From contig NZ_OY762426.1 of the NCBI RefSeq assembly GCF_963665675.1, positions 2,108,001 through 2,172,000 on the forward strand: a stretch of 64,000 nucleotides of DNA, written 5' to 3'. Made by a program: the position numbers and the translations under genes. Positions 18,475 through 26,767 of this stretch are shown one piece after another (the first letter of the stretch is position 1; every line of letters starts with the position of its first letter). The notes below the pieces were generated by a model. That model saw only the letters and a program-made list of their open reading frames with translations, made no database searches and was not told where the DNA came from. Source of the DNA: an uncultured Methanolobus sp. GTDB taxonomy: Archaea > Halobacteriota > Methanosarcinia > Methanosarcinales > Methanosarcinaceae.

Positions 18475-18736
18475 ATCTTAATTTTTGTTATTTTGTGTGC
18501 AACTCTTTTTATTTTGGTTTTGTAATTTGTTTTGTGTTTGACAATGAACTTTTTGATGATTTAATGCAGTTATAGTGTGCAAATGTACACATTTGTATAA
18601 TATTTCTCATGCCGAGAAAAAAGTATAACTAGAATTATTACATTAATGTATGTCAGTAAGAGTTGGATACAAATTCCCTGGTTTGAATTTATTCAGGCAA
18701 TGGGCATTTAATGAAAATGAGGAATGGAGTAAGCGG

Positions 18737-19192
18737 ATGAAAAAAATAATGGTTATTTTGATGCTGCTGGCAATGCTGATGCCAGTAGCAAGTGCGGACA
18801 TCGTAGATGATCTTGAAAGTGATGTTGATGAATACAACAATAATGTGGCTGCAGTCCCATCTTACCTTGTTACTCTTTTGGGTGATGAGGAAATAAAGCT
18901 TGTAATAGTGGACGATGATGGAAATGAGGTCTACATTAAAGCCATTACAGAAGATGCGGCTATCACAACATTTGAAGAAATTGATGAGGACGATGACTTT
19001 GACGCAAGCATGATTGTAGGTACCAATGAATTCACCGTGAGGTCAGTTCTCAGTTCATCAGACCCGTTGTCAGAGTTCATCGCAGCAAAGGACAATGGTG
19101 AGATAGTTGTAGAACCGGTAGGTGTTACAAGTACGGTGAAGTACACCGTTGCCAGTGTGGTAATGGAAGTAACATCATTGTTTGGTTTTTAA
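18737..19192 (+). CDS. Secreted acidic protein of unknown function, 151 aa
   Basis: Start ATG 18737 follows GGAG (18726-18729) at 7 nt. The Sec signal is KKIMVILMLLAMLMPVASA; the predicted mature protein begins at DIVDD. It is strongly acidic, has an alternating strand/helix pattern (IKLVIVDDDGNEVYIKAI) and a moderately hydrophobic C terminus. The lipid-binding SCP2-like fold comes to mind but I cannot support it. A degraded second copy of its C-terminal third is at 22824-22931. Not recognised as a named family. Confidence 0.7.
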   Translation: MKKIMVILMLLAMLMPVASADIVDDLESDVDEYNNNVAAVPSYLVTLLGDEEIKLVIVDDDGNEVYIKAITEDAAITTFEEIDEDDDFDASMIVGTNEFTVRSVLSSSDPLSEFIAAKDNGEIVVEPVGVTSTVKYTVASVVMEVTSLFGF

Positions 19193-19214
19193 TTGAATAA
19201 TACTGGTATTCTCT

Positions 19215-19374
19215 ATGAGACTATCAATAATATTCTCTCTATTTTTTTTCTTTATCATTTCACTTATTGCAACTGGCTGTATTGATCAAACAAGTGACTG
19301 ATGATTATGGAAATGATGCTCCACAGGGAGATGCCATAAGAGTGTATAATTACGTGCGTCCTGTGAGAGGTTGA
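19215..19374 (+). pseudogene. Frameshifted small lipoprotein remnant
   Basis: ATG 19215 opens a typical lipoprotein signal (28 codons) with the lipobox ATGC at residues 19-22, then a stop at 19299-19301. An overlapping +1 frame continues VTDDYGNDAPQGDAIRVYN and stops at 19372-19374. Joined, the two would give a lipoprotein of about 52 aa. Either a broken gene or a very short intact lipoprotein of 28 aa; the C-terminal frame may be chance. Confidence 0.35.
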
Positions 19375-19385
19375 TATTTGTGAGT

Positions 19386-19407
19386 AAGGATGGTTTTTGC
19401 CATCCTT
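19386..19407. terminator. Hairpin immediately after the stomatin gene
   Basis: AAGGATGG (19386-19393), loop TTTTTG, CCATCCTT (19400-19407), directly against the stop codon of the minus-strand SPFH gene. There is no long T-tract on the minus strand. Similar hairpins occur at 20997-21011 and 23800-23820. Confidence 0.45.
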
Positions 19408-20313
19408 TCATTCACTCTGTACCTGTGCTTCCTTTTTTGGCAAAGGCACTACTCCGGCGGTATCGCCAATCACATTTACCAGTTCAGTGTCAGTTCCCAC
19501 GATGATCTTAGTTCCGTCTTTCAGAGCGCCAACCATTGATTCCAATTTCTTGTAATCAACAGCATTATCAACGAAGTACTTCTGAATGGACTCATTGACA
19601 ACTTTTATTCTTTCAGCTTCGGCTTCGGCAACTACCGTTATGGCCTTTGCTTCTCCGTCTGCTTCTAGGATGGCAGCCTGTTTCAAACCTTCCGCTTTTT
19701 TAATCTCTGCACGTCTAAAACCATCTGCCTCAATCTCTTTAGCAGTTGCAAGGTCACCTGCAGCTGTTTTCTTTTGTTCGGCCTTGACGACTTCATTCAT
19801 GGCTTCCTGGACATCCAGAGGTGGTTCAATTGTCTGTATTTCTACCCTGAGAACTTCAACACCATATGTTTTTGTTTCTTCAGTGAGGACTTCTTCGACT
19901 CGCCTGTTGATTTCATCTCGCTGTTCATTGGCATCGGTAAGCGTCATTTTACCAATTACAGCTCTGAGTGTTGTTCTTGTAAGGGATGTAAGCTGGGCCC
20001 GGTGGTTATCTACGTTGTATGCACTTGATTTTACATCATGTATTTTGTAATAGACAACAGCATCTACTTTTGTATTGAGCTTGTCCTGCGTGATTACGGT
20101 CTGTTCCGGGACATCAACCATTTGCTCTGTAACATTTACTTTTCTCACAGTATCGACAACAGGAATGATAAAGTGCAGCCCGTCACCAAAGGTCTTGATG
20201 TATTTCCCAAAACGTTCTACAAGACCTCTTTCAACTGGCCTGATAATTACAATACTTTTGCTTAATATAAAAACAATTATTAATGCAGGAATAATAATTA
20301 TGGATAGTGCCAT
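19408..20313 (-). CDS. SPFH/Band 7 (stomatin-like) membrane protein
   Basis: 301 aa. N-terminal membrane hairpin (MALSIIIIPALIIVFILS), SPFH domain (PVERGLVERFGKYIKTFGDG; LNTKVDAVVYYKI; RTTLRAVIGKMTLTD), then a long Ala/Glu/Lys coiled coil (about 180-250). Stomatins form oligomers on membranes and are usually paired with an NfeD-type protein; none is adjacent. The role is probably membrane-domain organisation or protease regulation. Confidence 0.88.
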   Translation of the reverse strand: MALSIIIIPALIIVFILSKSIVIIRPVERGLVERFGKYIKTFGDGLHFIIPVVDTVRKVNVTEQMVDVPEQTVITQDKLNTKVDAVVYYKIHDVKSSAYNVDNHRAQLTSLTRTTLRAVIGKMTLTDANEQRDEINRRVEEVLTEETKTYGVEVLRVEIQTIEPPLDVQEAMNEVVKAEQKKTAAGDLATAKEIEADGFRRAEIKKAEGLKQAAILEADGEAKAITVVAEAEAERIKVVNESIQKYFVDNAVDYKKLESMVGALKDGTKIIVGTDTELVNVIGDTAGVVPLPKKEAQVQSE

Positions 20314-20485
20314 TCTTTCTAACCTCGTCTTTTTATGTTTATTGATTGACTATTTGGTAATATTGTCATAGAGTTTACCTAGTAATTTACAATTGTAATA
20401 GTTTCATAGTTACTTAAAAATTATGTATAATAACGTTATTTTTCATTATGCCATTGAATGAATTTAGCTTTGTTATGGCTATATT

Positions 20486-20878
20486 TCACAAATTAGAAAG
20501 GAATATAGATTCTCTATATATGTAATAAGCAACAGCAGCAAATAATATCCAAAATACAATCATATATGCAAGTTTAAGATATTGCTTTTGTGAGTTGCAT
20601 GATTCTATTTTTGAATCCATATGTCTATAATTCGTACCATTTGATAGTACTCTAGCCAACTCATCAGGACTTTGGGTGCCAATCTTTATCTTGTTACCAT
20701 TATTAAATTCAACTTCAACTATATTGTTACCTTTAGCAATAAATTCATTTGCTGGGATATTAGTTCCAGATCCATAACCTGACCCTCCAACATGAACTGC
20801 CCCGATCCTATTATCGCGCAATAGACTAAGTTTGCGTACTGCACAGTACTTAATTTCTTCTAATGGAAATTTTACCAA
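20486..20878 (-). CDS. C-tail-anchored protein of unknown function, 130 aa
   Basis: A soluble N-terminal part of about 95 aa with a strand-rich pattern (IKYCAVRKLSLLRDNRIGAV, NIVEVEFNNGNKIKIG) resembling bacterial PH-like domains, then one membrane helix near the C terminus (LAYMIVFWILFAAVAYYIY). The only start near the frame opening is TTG (20878) without a clear ribosome site. AT-rich compared with neighbours. No family assigned. Confidence 0.5.
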   Translation of the reverse strand: MVKFPLEEIKYCAVRKLSLLRDNRIGAVHVGGSGYGSGTNIPANEFIAKGNNIVEVEFNNGNKIKIGTQSPDELARVLSNGTNYRHMDSKIESCNSQKQYLKLAYMIVFWILFAAVAYYIYRESIFLSNL

Positions 20879-21023
20879 ACCATATTTAAAAGGATCAGTA
20901 TAAATGCATAGTTCATTATTCGACGTACTTGTAATTATAGCTTACAGTAAAGTATACAGATATTAGTCAAAACGGCAATTAAAAAGAGGTGGGTGAATGG
21001 ATTTTTTCCATCCTTGATTTTTA

Positions 21024-21893
21024 TTACCTTCTCCTCAATCCAATTGTCAGGAAAAGTACGAATACCAGCATTGTTGATGTGAAATCGGGTAATATATTTG
21101 TTTCAGAAGGTGCCTCCCCTTCATCAGCAACTATCTCCACTCCTCCAACAAAAACTACCGGTACTTCATTTATACCTGCATTTTTGTAATGAGATTCGAT
21201 AAGTCCATACATCTCGTTTATTGTTGACCCATTCACAGTTGTCTGGTATGTGGTATCAAATTCAACGATCAGGTATCCATTGATATCAGCTCCAAAACTC
21301 ACCACATGACCCCCATTTGAAATCATGTACTGCTCAATTTTTGACACAGGGGCATTTGCATATAGCAAACCATACCATTCTCTCTTTTTCCCACTTTCAG
21401 TTATTTCCGGTATTGTTCCTCTGGTTTCTATAAATCCCTCTATTTTTTCTGCTTCTTCAAAACCATTTTGTCCCAGATCAGGCAGAGAATAGCCGGAATC
21501 TGTCCACATGAAGACTATTGGAACTTCACTGAGATTGTAATTTTGTTCGCAATAACTGGATATTTTTGTGTATATGTCATCTATTCTTGTTTCGTTAATC
21601 TCTTCCTGATAAGCCGGGTCCAGTTCTACTTCAATCCAATTATCCTGGTGAGCACCGTAGCCGGCGATAGAAATATCAAACTGGGAATAAGGTTTGTTTT
21701 TTGTTAAATTAAAATAGCATTCAATAATTGAATTTTCCCATTCCTGATTAATTGTGTCGGGAACTGTTCCTCTGGTTGTTATGAATTGTGTATCGTTTTC
21801 AAGATCACTCGTAAAAGCGTATGCAGTGCCAGTTAGTAATAGGGTAACAAGTAGTGCAATTTGCAATGCTCCTCTGATTTTTCTCCCTAACAT
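21024..21893 (-). CDS. Secreted two-repeat surface protein with PGF-CTERM-like tail (copy 2 of pair)
   Basis: 289 aa. Signal peptide (IALLVTLLLTGTAYA), then two copies of a repeat of about 105 aa (about 38-145 and 155-255). Each begins TTRGTVP or ETRGTIP, passes a GYGAHQ or SFGADINGYL segment and ends with EVPIVFMW or EVPVVFVG. The tail PDFTSTMLVFVLFLTIGLRRR (about 267-289) looks like a PGF-CTERM archaeosortase signal with Asp in place of the Gly. AGGAGG lies 9 nt before ATG 21893, inside the end of the upstream paralogue; the ATG at 21899 is too close. The two genes are coupled. Function unknown; probably anchored at the cell surface. Confidence 0.72.
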   Translation of the reverse strand: MLGRKIRGALQIALLVTLLLTGTAYAFTSDLENDTQFITTRGTVPDTINQEWENSIIECYFNLTKNKPYSQFDISIAGYGAHQDNWIEVELDPAYQEEINETRIDDIYTKISSYCEQNYNLSEVPIVFMWTDSGYSLPDLGQNGFEEAEKIEGFIETRGTIPEITESGKKREWYGLLYANAPVSKIEQYMISNGGHVVSFGADINGYLIVEFDTTYQTTVNGSTINEMYGLIESHYKNAGINEVPVVFVGGVEIVADEGEAPSETNILPDFTSTMLVFVLFLTIGLRRR

Positions 21894-21895
21894 AA

Positions 21896-22774
21896 TCATA
21901 CCCTCCTGATTCCTATTGCCAGCGCAAGTCCCAGAACTAACATCGTTGAAGTAAAACCAGGTGTATCTTCTGTTTCCTCTATGTCTTTTTCTGACCATCT
22001 AAAGACCACAGGCACGTCACTAATTCCTTTTTCTTCAGCCGTCTCATCTATCATCTGATAAATATCATTGATTACAGATTCGTTAATCAGTTCCGGACTT
22101 TCTGAATTGAATTCTACTGTAATATATCCGTTAAGGTGAGCACCAAACCCATACACGGTTCTGTCCCCGTACATGCCATAATAATATTGTTCCATTCCTT
22201 CAACATTTTCTGTGATTTTTGTGAGCTTGTCTGTCCACGCTATTTTCTCGCTGAGCTCATCTATTTCAGGAACTATTCCCCTTGTGGTTATAAGCCATGA
22301 TTCATTCTGTATCCTTTCAAAACTTTCATGACCATATTCAGGATACCATATTTCATCTTCCTGCCACAGGAAAACCACAGGTACTTCATTGATGCCCTCT
22401 TGTTCTTCACAGTAGTTTTCTATTATATTGTAAATCTTGTCAATTCTTGCATCATCGATCTCATCCTGATAATCTGAACTCAGATAGACATTTAAGACTC
22501 TGTCTCTAGAACCTATGGCTCTGAAAGAACTATCAAATTCAGATCTTCCCATTCTTGTGAGATTCATCCAGCAATTCTTGATCGAGTTATTCCATTCTTT
22601 ATCCATTACATCAGGAAGCTTTCCACGACAGGCAAATATTTCCGGGTCATTTTTGTATTCTTCAAAACATGCATTTGTATCATTTTCAATAGCATTTACA
22701 GTTGCAATCAAAAAAACACTGGTAAATAAAGCAACTAATATCAATCGTACAATTTTTCTCTTCCTGATTGTCAT
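21896..22774 (-). CDS. Secreted two-repeat surface protein with PGF-CTERM tail (copy 1 of pair)
   Basis: 292 aa. Signal peptide (LILVALFTSVFLIATVNA), two repeats (about 46-150 and 160-265) of the same kind as the downstream paralogue: ACRGKLPD...EVPVVFLW and TTRGIVPE...DVPVVFRW. The C-terminal sorting signal is TPGFTSTMLVLGLALAIGI followed by RR, a good PGF-CTERM match, so archaeosortase processing and lipid attachment are expected. ATG 22774 or GTG 22783 could start it; neither has a strong site. Both paralogues are Glu/Asp-rich, as usual for methanogen surface proteins. No archaeosortase gene is in the window. Confidence 0.75.
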   Translation of the reverse strand: MTIRKRKIVRLILVALFTSVFLIATVNAIENDTNACFEEYKNDPEIFACRGKLPDVMDKEWNNSIKNCWMNLTRMGRSEFDSSFRAIGSRDRVLNVYLSSDYQDEIDDARIDKIYNIIENYCEEQEGINEVPVVFLWQEDEIWYPEYGHESFERIQNESWLITTRGIVPEIDELSEKIAWTDKLTKITENVEGMEQYYYGMYGDRTVYGFGAHLNGYITVEFNSESPELINESVINDIYQMIDETAEEKGISDVPVVFRWSEKDIEETEDTPGFTSTMLVLGLALAIGIRRV

Positions 22775-22823
22775 ATATATCACAAGTCTTTAAATAATAA
22801 TTTCTTGTAATCTATAAAACATT

Positions 22824-22931
22824 TCTGCAGTTAAGTTTGTTCTTAGTTCCTCAGATCCATTGTCTGAGTTCATCGCAACAAAGGACAACAGTGGGGTAGT
22901 TGCGGAGTCGGTCGATGTTACAAATCCTCTT
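22824..22931 (+). pseudogene. Remnant copy of the C-terminal third of the 18737-19192 secreted protein
   Basis: Reading from 22824 gives AVKFVLSSSDPLSEFIATKD and then NSGVVAESVDVT, against TVRSVLSSSDPLSEFIAAKD and NGEIVVEPVGVT in the gene at 18737. No start codon, signal peptide or upstream part is left and the match ends at about 22920. The DNA is also clearly similar. A decayed duplicate. Confidence 0.7.
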
Positions 22932-23005
22932 ATCAATTTTTTTATCTGGTGCACTCAGTCATGGTGTATTTGCTAATCTGAGGAAATTATTTATTTCCAC
23001 GGGAC

Positions 23006-23725
23006 TTGATGATATACTCTGTAAAATATCGAATATGTGGGCAATGCATGAGCTTTGATATTGACACATGGATGGAAGAATACTTAGAAAAGGTGAAATC
23101 ACTGTTTGGTTCCCGACTGGTGTTTGTCGGGCTTCAGGGGAGCCGCGGGCGAGGTGAAGCAACGGAGGACAGTGATATTGATGCGGTTGTCATACTCGAC
23201 CGTGTGGATGTGCAGGATTTAAAGGCATACAGTGCTGTTCTGGACACACTTCCTAACCGGGAGATGGCATGTGGTTTTATCTCCGGCAGGCAGGAACTGG
23301 TCAATTGGGAAAAATCCGATTTCTTCCAGTTCTATCATGACACTACGCCGATTTATGGGAACATTGGCTTTCTGTTGAAGACGATTAAAAAAGAAGACAT
23401 TCATCGCGCTATCCGAATCGGAACCTGCAACATATATCATGTGTGTGGTCATAATATGGTGCATGAGAAAGATGCGAAGATGCTGAAATCCCTGTATAAA
23501 GCAGCTTCTTTCGCCATACAGGCGATTCATTATGACCAAACGGGAACTTATGTAAAACTCAAAAGCGAGCTTATCCCAGTACTGGGTCCACGGGATCGGG
23601 AAATACTGCAAACCGGTATTATGGTCAAAACGCAATCCTCTGTGGTGCAGTCTGAGTTTGAACCACTCTCTGAGTTGCTCTTCAATTGGGCGGCGGAAGT
23701 GATTATAGAATACAAAGCTGATTAA
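23006..23725 (+). CDS. Nucleotidyltransferase (MNT/aminoglycoside adenylyltransferase-like fold)
   Basis: 239 aa. The pol-beta-type nucleotidyltransferase motif is clear: GLQGSRGRGEATEDSDIDAVVIL (GS...DxD). A helical C-terminal part (KSLYKAASFAIQAIHYDQTG, ELLFNWAAEVI) follows, as in relatives of streptomycin/kanamycin adenylyltransferases. The substrate is unknown. It has no archaeal operon context and is less AT-rich than its neighbours, so transfer from bacteria is possible. Start could be 23006 or ATG 23048 (MSFDIDTW). ATP- and metal-dependent NMP transfer is the family reaction. Confidence 0.75.
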   Translation: MMIYSVKYRICGQCMSFDIDTWMEEYLEKVKSLFGSRLVFVGLQGSRGRGEATEDSDIDAVVILDRVDVQDLKAYSAVLDTLPNREMACGFISGRQELVNWEKSDFFQFYHDTTPIYGNIGFLLKTIKKEDIHRAIRIGTCNIYHVCGHNMVHEKDAKMLKSLYKAASFAIQAIHYDQTGTYVKLKSELIPVLGPRDREILQTGIMVKTQSSVVQSEFEPLSELLFNWAAEVIIEYKAD

Positions 23726-23799
23726 ATTGAGTAGATTGTGTTGTTCAAAAAGGAAGTATATAGCCGACATAGTTTGGATTTTGAGATTTGTTTGTGAGG

Positions 23800-23820
23800 A
23801 TGGTTTTTGAAACCATTTTT
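23800..23820 (+). terminator. Terminator after the nucleotidyltransferase gene
   Basis: ATGGTTT (23800-23806), loop TTG, AAACCAT (23810-23816), then a T-run. Its 5' flank (TTTGTGAGGATGGTTTTTG) nearly repeats the hairpin region at 19376-19399. Confidence 0.6.
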
Positions 23821-24058
23821 CCATTTATTAAGAAACGAATAATTGAACAAATAGGAAATTTGGTTCTAACTTATTTTCATTATTTAGAATGGTCGAATTA
23901 GTTTTACGGGTAAAATGCATTTTTCAGACAGAATATTGTTAGAATTACTTCTTAGATTTCATAACTCATGTAGAAAACTTACGGTCTAAAAATAGAAACA
24001 ACAAGTTCATATCATTTCATAGACATTTCAGTCAGAAAAGTTTGTGTGGTTGATTGAT
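23821..24058. other. Non-coding gap, AT-rich
   Basis: Together with the terminator this gap is about 330 bp. I see no RNA gene, repeat or convincing small ORF. The last 60 bp before 24059 must contain the promoter of the lipoprotein gene, but no clear TATA element stands out. Confidence 0.4.
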
Positions 24059-24766
24059 GTGAAAAATATACTAGTTATTTTTGCTATAATAGGATGTTTC
24101 CTTTTTTCAGGTTGCATAGGTGGTGAAAGTGAAGGAAATTCTGAAGCTTCATTTCCCGTGGAAAACGATTCACAATCTATCCAGTTTTCTGGATTTATAC
24201 TCCATGAAAGTGATGTTAGGGGTTTGATGGATGATAGATGGAATAATTTCTTATATTTTGTTTCAAATGATACCCAATTTTATACCGAAACTAGTTATGA
24301 ATTTATCCAGTATAACCAAAGTGCTGGTATATATTACGTTGATTTAGGTAGTGATTACGTAACTCGTGAACCTCCTTCTCTCGATTTTCGAATTGTAGGT
24401 GAAAAGAGGAATTGGGACGATGGGGAATATTCTGGATATTATGAAATATTCAGATACGATTCTGATCCAGAATCCGATTTCAAATTTCTTTCCTTGGACT
24501 GGAAGGGTATGGCAGAAAGTGTTTTTACCAAAAATATGGAATATGGTACTCAGAAAATAGGAACAAATTGTTTCCACATAACCATGCCTGAAAATACTTA
24601 TGATGTCCAAGAGGTAGAAGAAGAGATAGAAGAAGTGGGGCAAATAACTGAACTATTTTTTATCACATCTGATTATGAATGGGTATGTGTGCATGTCGAA
24701 AGTTATGATGAAAACACCTTGGAAGAAGCGATAAGAATTGCTGAAATTATCATGGGGAGGCTCTGA
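24059..24766 (+). CDS. Lipoprotein of unknown function, 235 aa
   Basis: GTG start at 24059 followed by the lipoprotein signal KNILVIFAIIGCFLFSGCIGG; the lipid-modified Cys is in FSGC. The mature part is acidic and aromatic-rich with alternating strands (DVRGLMDDRWNNFLYFVSND, YYEIFRYDSDPE) and ends in a helix (EEAIRIAEIIMGRL). No family recognised. Probably held on the outer face of the membrane. The upstream GTG at 24044 would only add residues before the signal. Confidence 0.65.
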   Translation: MKNILVIFAIIGCFLFSGCIGGESEGNSEASFPVENDSQSIQFSGFILHESDVRGLMDDRWNNFLYFVSNDTQFYTETSYEFIQYNQSAGIYYVDLGSDYVTREPPSLDFRIVGEKRNWDDGEYSGYYEIFRYDSDPESDFKFLSLDWKGMAESVFTKNMEYGTQKIGTNCFHITMPENTYDVQEVEEEIEEVGQITELFFITSDYEWVCVHVESYDENTLEEAIRIAEIIMGRL

Positions 24767-24961
24767 AGATTATTCTCTATATTTTCCTTTTCTGTCATAG
24801 TCTGCAAAATAATATTTCTCTATAATCGCCACACAAAGCGCAACCATTATACCCCAACAACCACTTTTTCACCCTATATTCAAACAATCATATACTATGT
24901 GGAACACTGCACTCAGTTGATGTGCAAATCCTGAAATATCATAGTAAAGTAAGGTATAATC

Positions 24962-25429
24962 ATGGAAGTAAAAGATGTAATGAACACTGAAGTTGTAATC
25001 TGCTCCCCGGACACTCCAATCAGGGAGGTAGCACAACTCCTGAAGCAGGAAAAGATCAGTGGTCTTCCGGTAGTGGATGACGGCAAGGTAGTTGGCATTG
25101 TTTCAGAGGGGGACATCCTCGCACTGCTTGAGGTTCCTGAACATGGCGGTCTGTGGCTTCCAAGTCCTTTTGAGGTCATCGAAGTACCAATCCGCGAGCT
25201 ACTCAATTGGGAAGAGACCAAGGACATGCTTGAGGACTTTGGTTCAAAACCTATCAAAGAAATAATGACCAAGGGTGTTTATGCAGTAGGTCCGGATACA
25301 TTCATCGAGGACGCCGCCACAATCCTGAGCAAACACAAGATCAACCGCCTTCCTGTAGTAAATGAGGACGGCACGCTTGTGGGCATAGTAACACGTGGTG
25401 ACATCATCGCTGGTCTTGGGCAATTGTGA
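24962..25429 (+). CDS. Tandem CBS-domain protein
   Basis: 155 aa made of two CBS domains: VMNTEVVICSPDTPIREVAQ to EGDILALLE (about 5-58) and IMTKGVYAVGPDTFIEDAAT to TRGDIIAGLG (about 98-153), joined by a 40-aa linker. Such pairs bind adenine nucleotides or SAM and regulate partners. It precedes argJ by 69 bp on the same strand and could be co-transcribed; a link to arginine synthesis is only suggested by position. Confidence 0.88.
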   Translation: MEVKDVMNTEVVICSPDTPIREVAQLLKQEKISGLPVVDDGKVVGIVSEGDILALLEVPEHGGLWLPSPFEVIEVPIRELLNWEETKDMLEDFGSKPIKEIMTKGVYAVGPDTFIEDAATILSKHKINRLPVVNEDGTLVGIVTRGDIIAGLGQL

Positions 25430-25498
25430 GTTCGTCCAAATTCTAACTATAACAATTACAATTACAAAATCATATTCAAAGCGAGTAGAAGGCATATC

Positions 25499-26683
25499 AT
25501 GAAATTCATTGAAGGCGGTATCTGTGCTGTAAAAGGCGTGCGTGCCGGTGGAATCAAACCCGGTAAGATGGGACTGGCAATCATTCAGGCAGAAGGAAAC
25601 GCTGCCGGAGTTTACACCAGGAACAAGGTCATTGCAGCTCCTCTTGTAGTAACAAGGGAGCATATCTCAAAGACTGGCAGACTTTCAGGTGTAATCGTGA
25701 ACAGTGGCAATGCCAATGCCTTCACAGGTGTCCAGGGTCTTGCCGATGCAAGAATTATGGCCTCCTCTCTCGCATCAAAAATTGATGTCAATGAGGAGCT
25801 TATCGGTGTGGCTTCCACAGGTGTTGTAGGCCGAAAACTTGACACCGGCTGGATAACTGCTCACATTGATGAAGTTCTTGAATCACTGGGTGAGGATGCC
25901 GATGCAAGCATGAGTGCAGCACGCTCCATCATGACAACCGACACAGTTCCAAAGGAAATTGCAATCGAAATGGACTGTGGCATCCGCATAGCAGGAATTG
26001 CCAAGGGTGCAGGAATGATCGAGCCAAACATGGGTACAATGCTCGCCTTCGTTTACACCGATGCAGCAGTTCACCCTGATGTATTACAGTCATGCCTGAC
26101 AGTAGCCGTTGACAAGAGTTTCAACATGATAGTAGTAGACGGTGACACCAGCACTAACGATATGGTCCTTGTAACAGCCACAGGACAATCCGGCATCACT
26201 CCTGAGATAGATGACCTTCAGGCAGGTCTTGACTTCATTCTCACGGAACTGGCAAAGATGATTGCAGTTGACGGTGAAGGTGCTACCAAACTCATTGAAT
26301 CCAAGGTAACAGGAGCAACAACAGAAGAGGATGCCCGTCTTGTAACCAAAGCAATTGTCCGCTCTCCGCTTGTAAAATCCGCGATATTCGGTCAGGACCC
26401 TAATTGGGGACGTATCGTAGTTGCGGCAGGCTACTCAGGTGCAGATATTGTACCCGAAAAAATCTCTCTTTCATTCTCAGCAGGAACCGAGGTTGTGGAG
26501 CTTGTAAAGAACGGTGAGGTCGTCAGGAACGATGAGGAAACTCTCTCTAAATTAAAAGAGATCATGGCAGAGGATGAAATTTATATTATCACCGACCTCG
26601 GCATGGGTGATAAGAGTGCAACAGCATGGGGTTGTGATCTGACGTATGATTATGTCAGGATCAATGCTGAGTACACGACTTGA
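25499..26683 (+). CDS. argJ: Glutamate N-acetyltransferase (ArgJ)
   Basis: 394 aa. Transfers acetyl from N-acetylornithine to glutamate, and in bifunctional forms also from acetyl-CoA, in arginine synthesis. Motifs: GVYTRNKVIAAPL, VNSGNANAFTG, KGAGMIEPNMGTMLAF with the self-cleavage/nucleophile Thr (Gly-Thr instead of the common Ala-Thr), and GEGATKLIE. The proprotein is normally cut before that Thr into alpha and beta chains. argC lies 1.6 kb downstream behind an AT-rich insertion. No ArgA-like gene is present here. Confidence 0.93.
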   Translation: MKFIEGGICAVKGVRAGGIKPGKMGLAIIQAEGNAAGVYTRNKVIAAPLVVTREHISKTGRLSGVIVNSGNANAFTGVQGLADARIMASSLASKIDVNEELIGVASTGVVGRKLDTGWITAHIDEVLESLGEDADASMSAARSIMTTDTVPKEIAIEMDCGIRIAGIAKGAGMIEPNMGTMLAFVYTDAAVHPDVLQSCLTVAVDKSFNMIVVDGDTSTNDMVLVTATGQSGITPEIDDLQAGLDFILTELAKMIAVDGEGATKLIESKVTGATTEEDARLVTKAIVRSPLVKSAIFGQDPNWGRIVVAAGYSGADIVPEKISLSFSAGTEVVELVKNGEVVRNDEETLSKLKEIMAEDEIYIITDLGMGDKSATAWGCDLTYDYVRINAEYTT

Positions 26684-26767
26684 TGTTTTAAAAAATGTAA
26701 GATAAGCGGTCTTTATTGATACTGGTATATTACTTGAGATTCGTATCTCTAACAAAATTTCGAAATG

